The notes under the pieces: model-generated
What the model saw: only the letters and a program-made list of their open reading frames with translations
What the model was told of the DNA's origin: nothing
Database searches by the model: none
Made by a program: the position numbers and the translations under genes
Source: Aliikangiella coralliicola
GTDB lineage: Bacteria; Pseudomonadota; Gammaproteobacteria; Enterobacterales; Kangiellaceae
Direction: 5' to 3'
DNA length: 64,000 bases
Assembly: GCF_007004725.1 (NCBI RefSeq)
Contig: NZ_ML660169.1
Coordinates: 297,270-361,269 of the forward strand
Shown: positions 63,346-64,000 of the stretch, piece after piece
How the letters are laid out: every line of letters starts with the position of its first letter
Position numbering within the stretch: position 1 is the stretch's first letter

Positions 63346-64000
63346 ATGATAAGGAAATTGAATTATTTGTGGTTGTTGGTATTGATTTCGTTTAGTCCGG
63401 TTAGCTTCTTTGGTATGTCGTCAGGAATACCGACGGTTTATGCCTGGGACCAGGATTGTGACTTTTTGCCACAGGGTTGTGGACCGGTTGTCCCGCTGAC
63501 TAATTTTCGCGTCGTAGAGCATGATGGTACTTCGATAGCAGAAGTTCGCTGGGACTACATGGGGACTCAGCGAAACTACCTGGTCGAACGGAAAGAAACG
63601 AGTGGAACCTGGACTCCTATCTATTTCGGCACGAGCACGATTTATGTAGACCAGGATATCCCTCAGGGAACCTACCAATATCGCGGCAAAAACTGTAATA
63701 ACTTAAACGAGTGCAGTGGTTGGTCGCTGAGTGAAGAAATTTCAGTGATTGGTGCGCCAACCCAACCAGCGATAAGCTATAGCGGCTCGCTCTATATCGG
63801 TGATACCTTCACATTCAAATATATTTCCGAGCCAGCCATTCTAGAATATACCGTCGAAAGAAATGGTGAAACCATTTACGTAGGCCCTTCAGAAAGTTTA
63901 GAGCAGGCTTTACCTGTGGGCAGACACGATTATCGGGTTAAGGCGCGCAACAGTGTTGGCACGACCGATTGGTCATCTAATTACATAACAGTGCGTGACA
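63346..64000 (+). CDS. Secreted FN3-domain protein (3' truncated by the window edge)
   Basis: ATG at 63346 follows AGGGAGAA with good spacing. 218 codons are open to the right edge. The signal peptide (YLWLLVLISFSPVSFFG...TVYA-WD) is followed by two fibronectin III-like domains: LTNFRVVEHDGTSIAEVRWD...GTYQYRGKNCNNLNECSGWS at about 50-130, and ISYSGSLYIGDTFTFKY...GRHDYRVKARNSVGTTDWS at about 138-215. The first has the Y-x-YR...C...C-S-xW pattern also seen in the FN3 part of the protein at 41452-43608. Such starts are common in large RHS-type surface proteins; whether this one is RHS cannot be seen. Confidence 0.85.
   Translation, partial: MIRKLNYLWLLVLISFSPVSFFGMSSGIPTVYAWDQDCDFLPQGCGPVVPLTNFRVVEHDGTSIAEVRWDYMGTQRNYLVERKETSGTWTPIYFGTSTIYVDQDIPQGTYQYRGKNCNNLNECSGWSLSEEISVIGAPTQPAISYSGSLYIGDTFTFKYISEPAILEYTVERNGETIYVGPSESLEQALPVGRHDYRVKARNSVGTTDWSSNYITVRD

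Noticed and set aside
62855..63349. 164-codon plus-strand frame ending with a 4-base ATGA overlap with the FN3 gene
   Set aside because: Only a TTG start without a ribosome site, an unconvincing residue composition and no recognisable fold. The overlap could be chance. Kept as possible remnant sequence only.

Overview
The window comes from a low-GC (about 40% by eye) gammaproteobacterium. The evidence is a thrABC operon preceded by a ribosome-type attenuator, a fused aspartokinase-homoserine dehydrogenase, TonB-dependent receptors, type I secretion and SecDF. The many membrane-bound one-component regulators suggest a marine heterotroph of the Kangiella/Aliikangiella kind, but that placement is a guess from style and not from a marker gene. 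No rRNA, tRNA, CRISPR array or complete insertion sequence was seen.

Layout. 1-3.8 kb: the 3' part of a beta-helix/cytochrome c fusion and a TonB-dependent receptor. 4.1-9.2 kb: a molybdenum hydroxylase operon (NifU-like scaffold, XdhC, MobA-like nucleotidyltransferase, 2Fe-2S subunit, Tat-exported Mo-pterin subunit). 9.3-9.8 kb: an element with long inverted termini. 9.8-14.6 kb: a second TonB receptor, a TetR regulator and a DMT permease. 14.9-19.9 kb: the threonine operon with a leader peptide and attenuator that are readable base by base. 20-27 kb: secreted proteins of unknown role, a secDF pair, a frameshifted mini-gene and palindromic repeats.

27-43.6 kb is one long minus-strand block that looks like a secretion and signalling island. 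It holds a putative pore-former-like secreted protein, a small secreted protein, a 1386-residue hybrid two-component regulator, three paralogous small secreted proteins ending in DPKPKGGY(G/D)T, a C39-like/ABC type I exporter with its HlyD adaptor, and a 1430-residue RTX protein. The small-protein family wrapped around the hybrid regulator is the best candidate for an undescribed system. 44-49.3 kb: a CadC-like TPR regulator and a 1044-residue secreted repeat protein.

49.4-57.1 kb: accessory metabolism. It has a 7TM-AraC regulator divergent from nhaA with a Crp-like regulator, a GNAT enzyme, a second DMT permease, and a five-gene minus-strand cluster (ArsR, SRPBCC, GST, YHS, NYN) whose promoter carries two copies of a near-perfect 24-bp palindrome. 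57.3-60.9 kb: a winged-helix/beta-propeller regulator divergent from a secreted esterase-TPR protein. 61-63.3 kb: mostly small and broken genes, including a 37-residue basic protein between inverted repeats and the orphan tail of a membrane protein. From 63.35 kb to the edge a secreted fibronectin-type protein begins and runs out of the window. Several short or edge genes (thr leader, 37-residue protein, frameshifted mini-gene, right-edge gene) were found by reading the sequence by hand.
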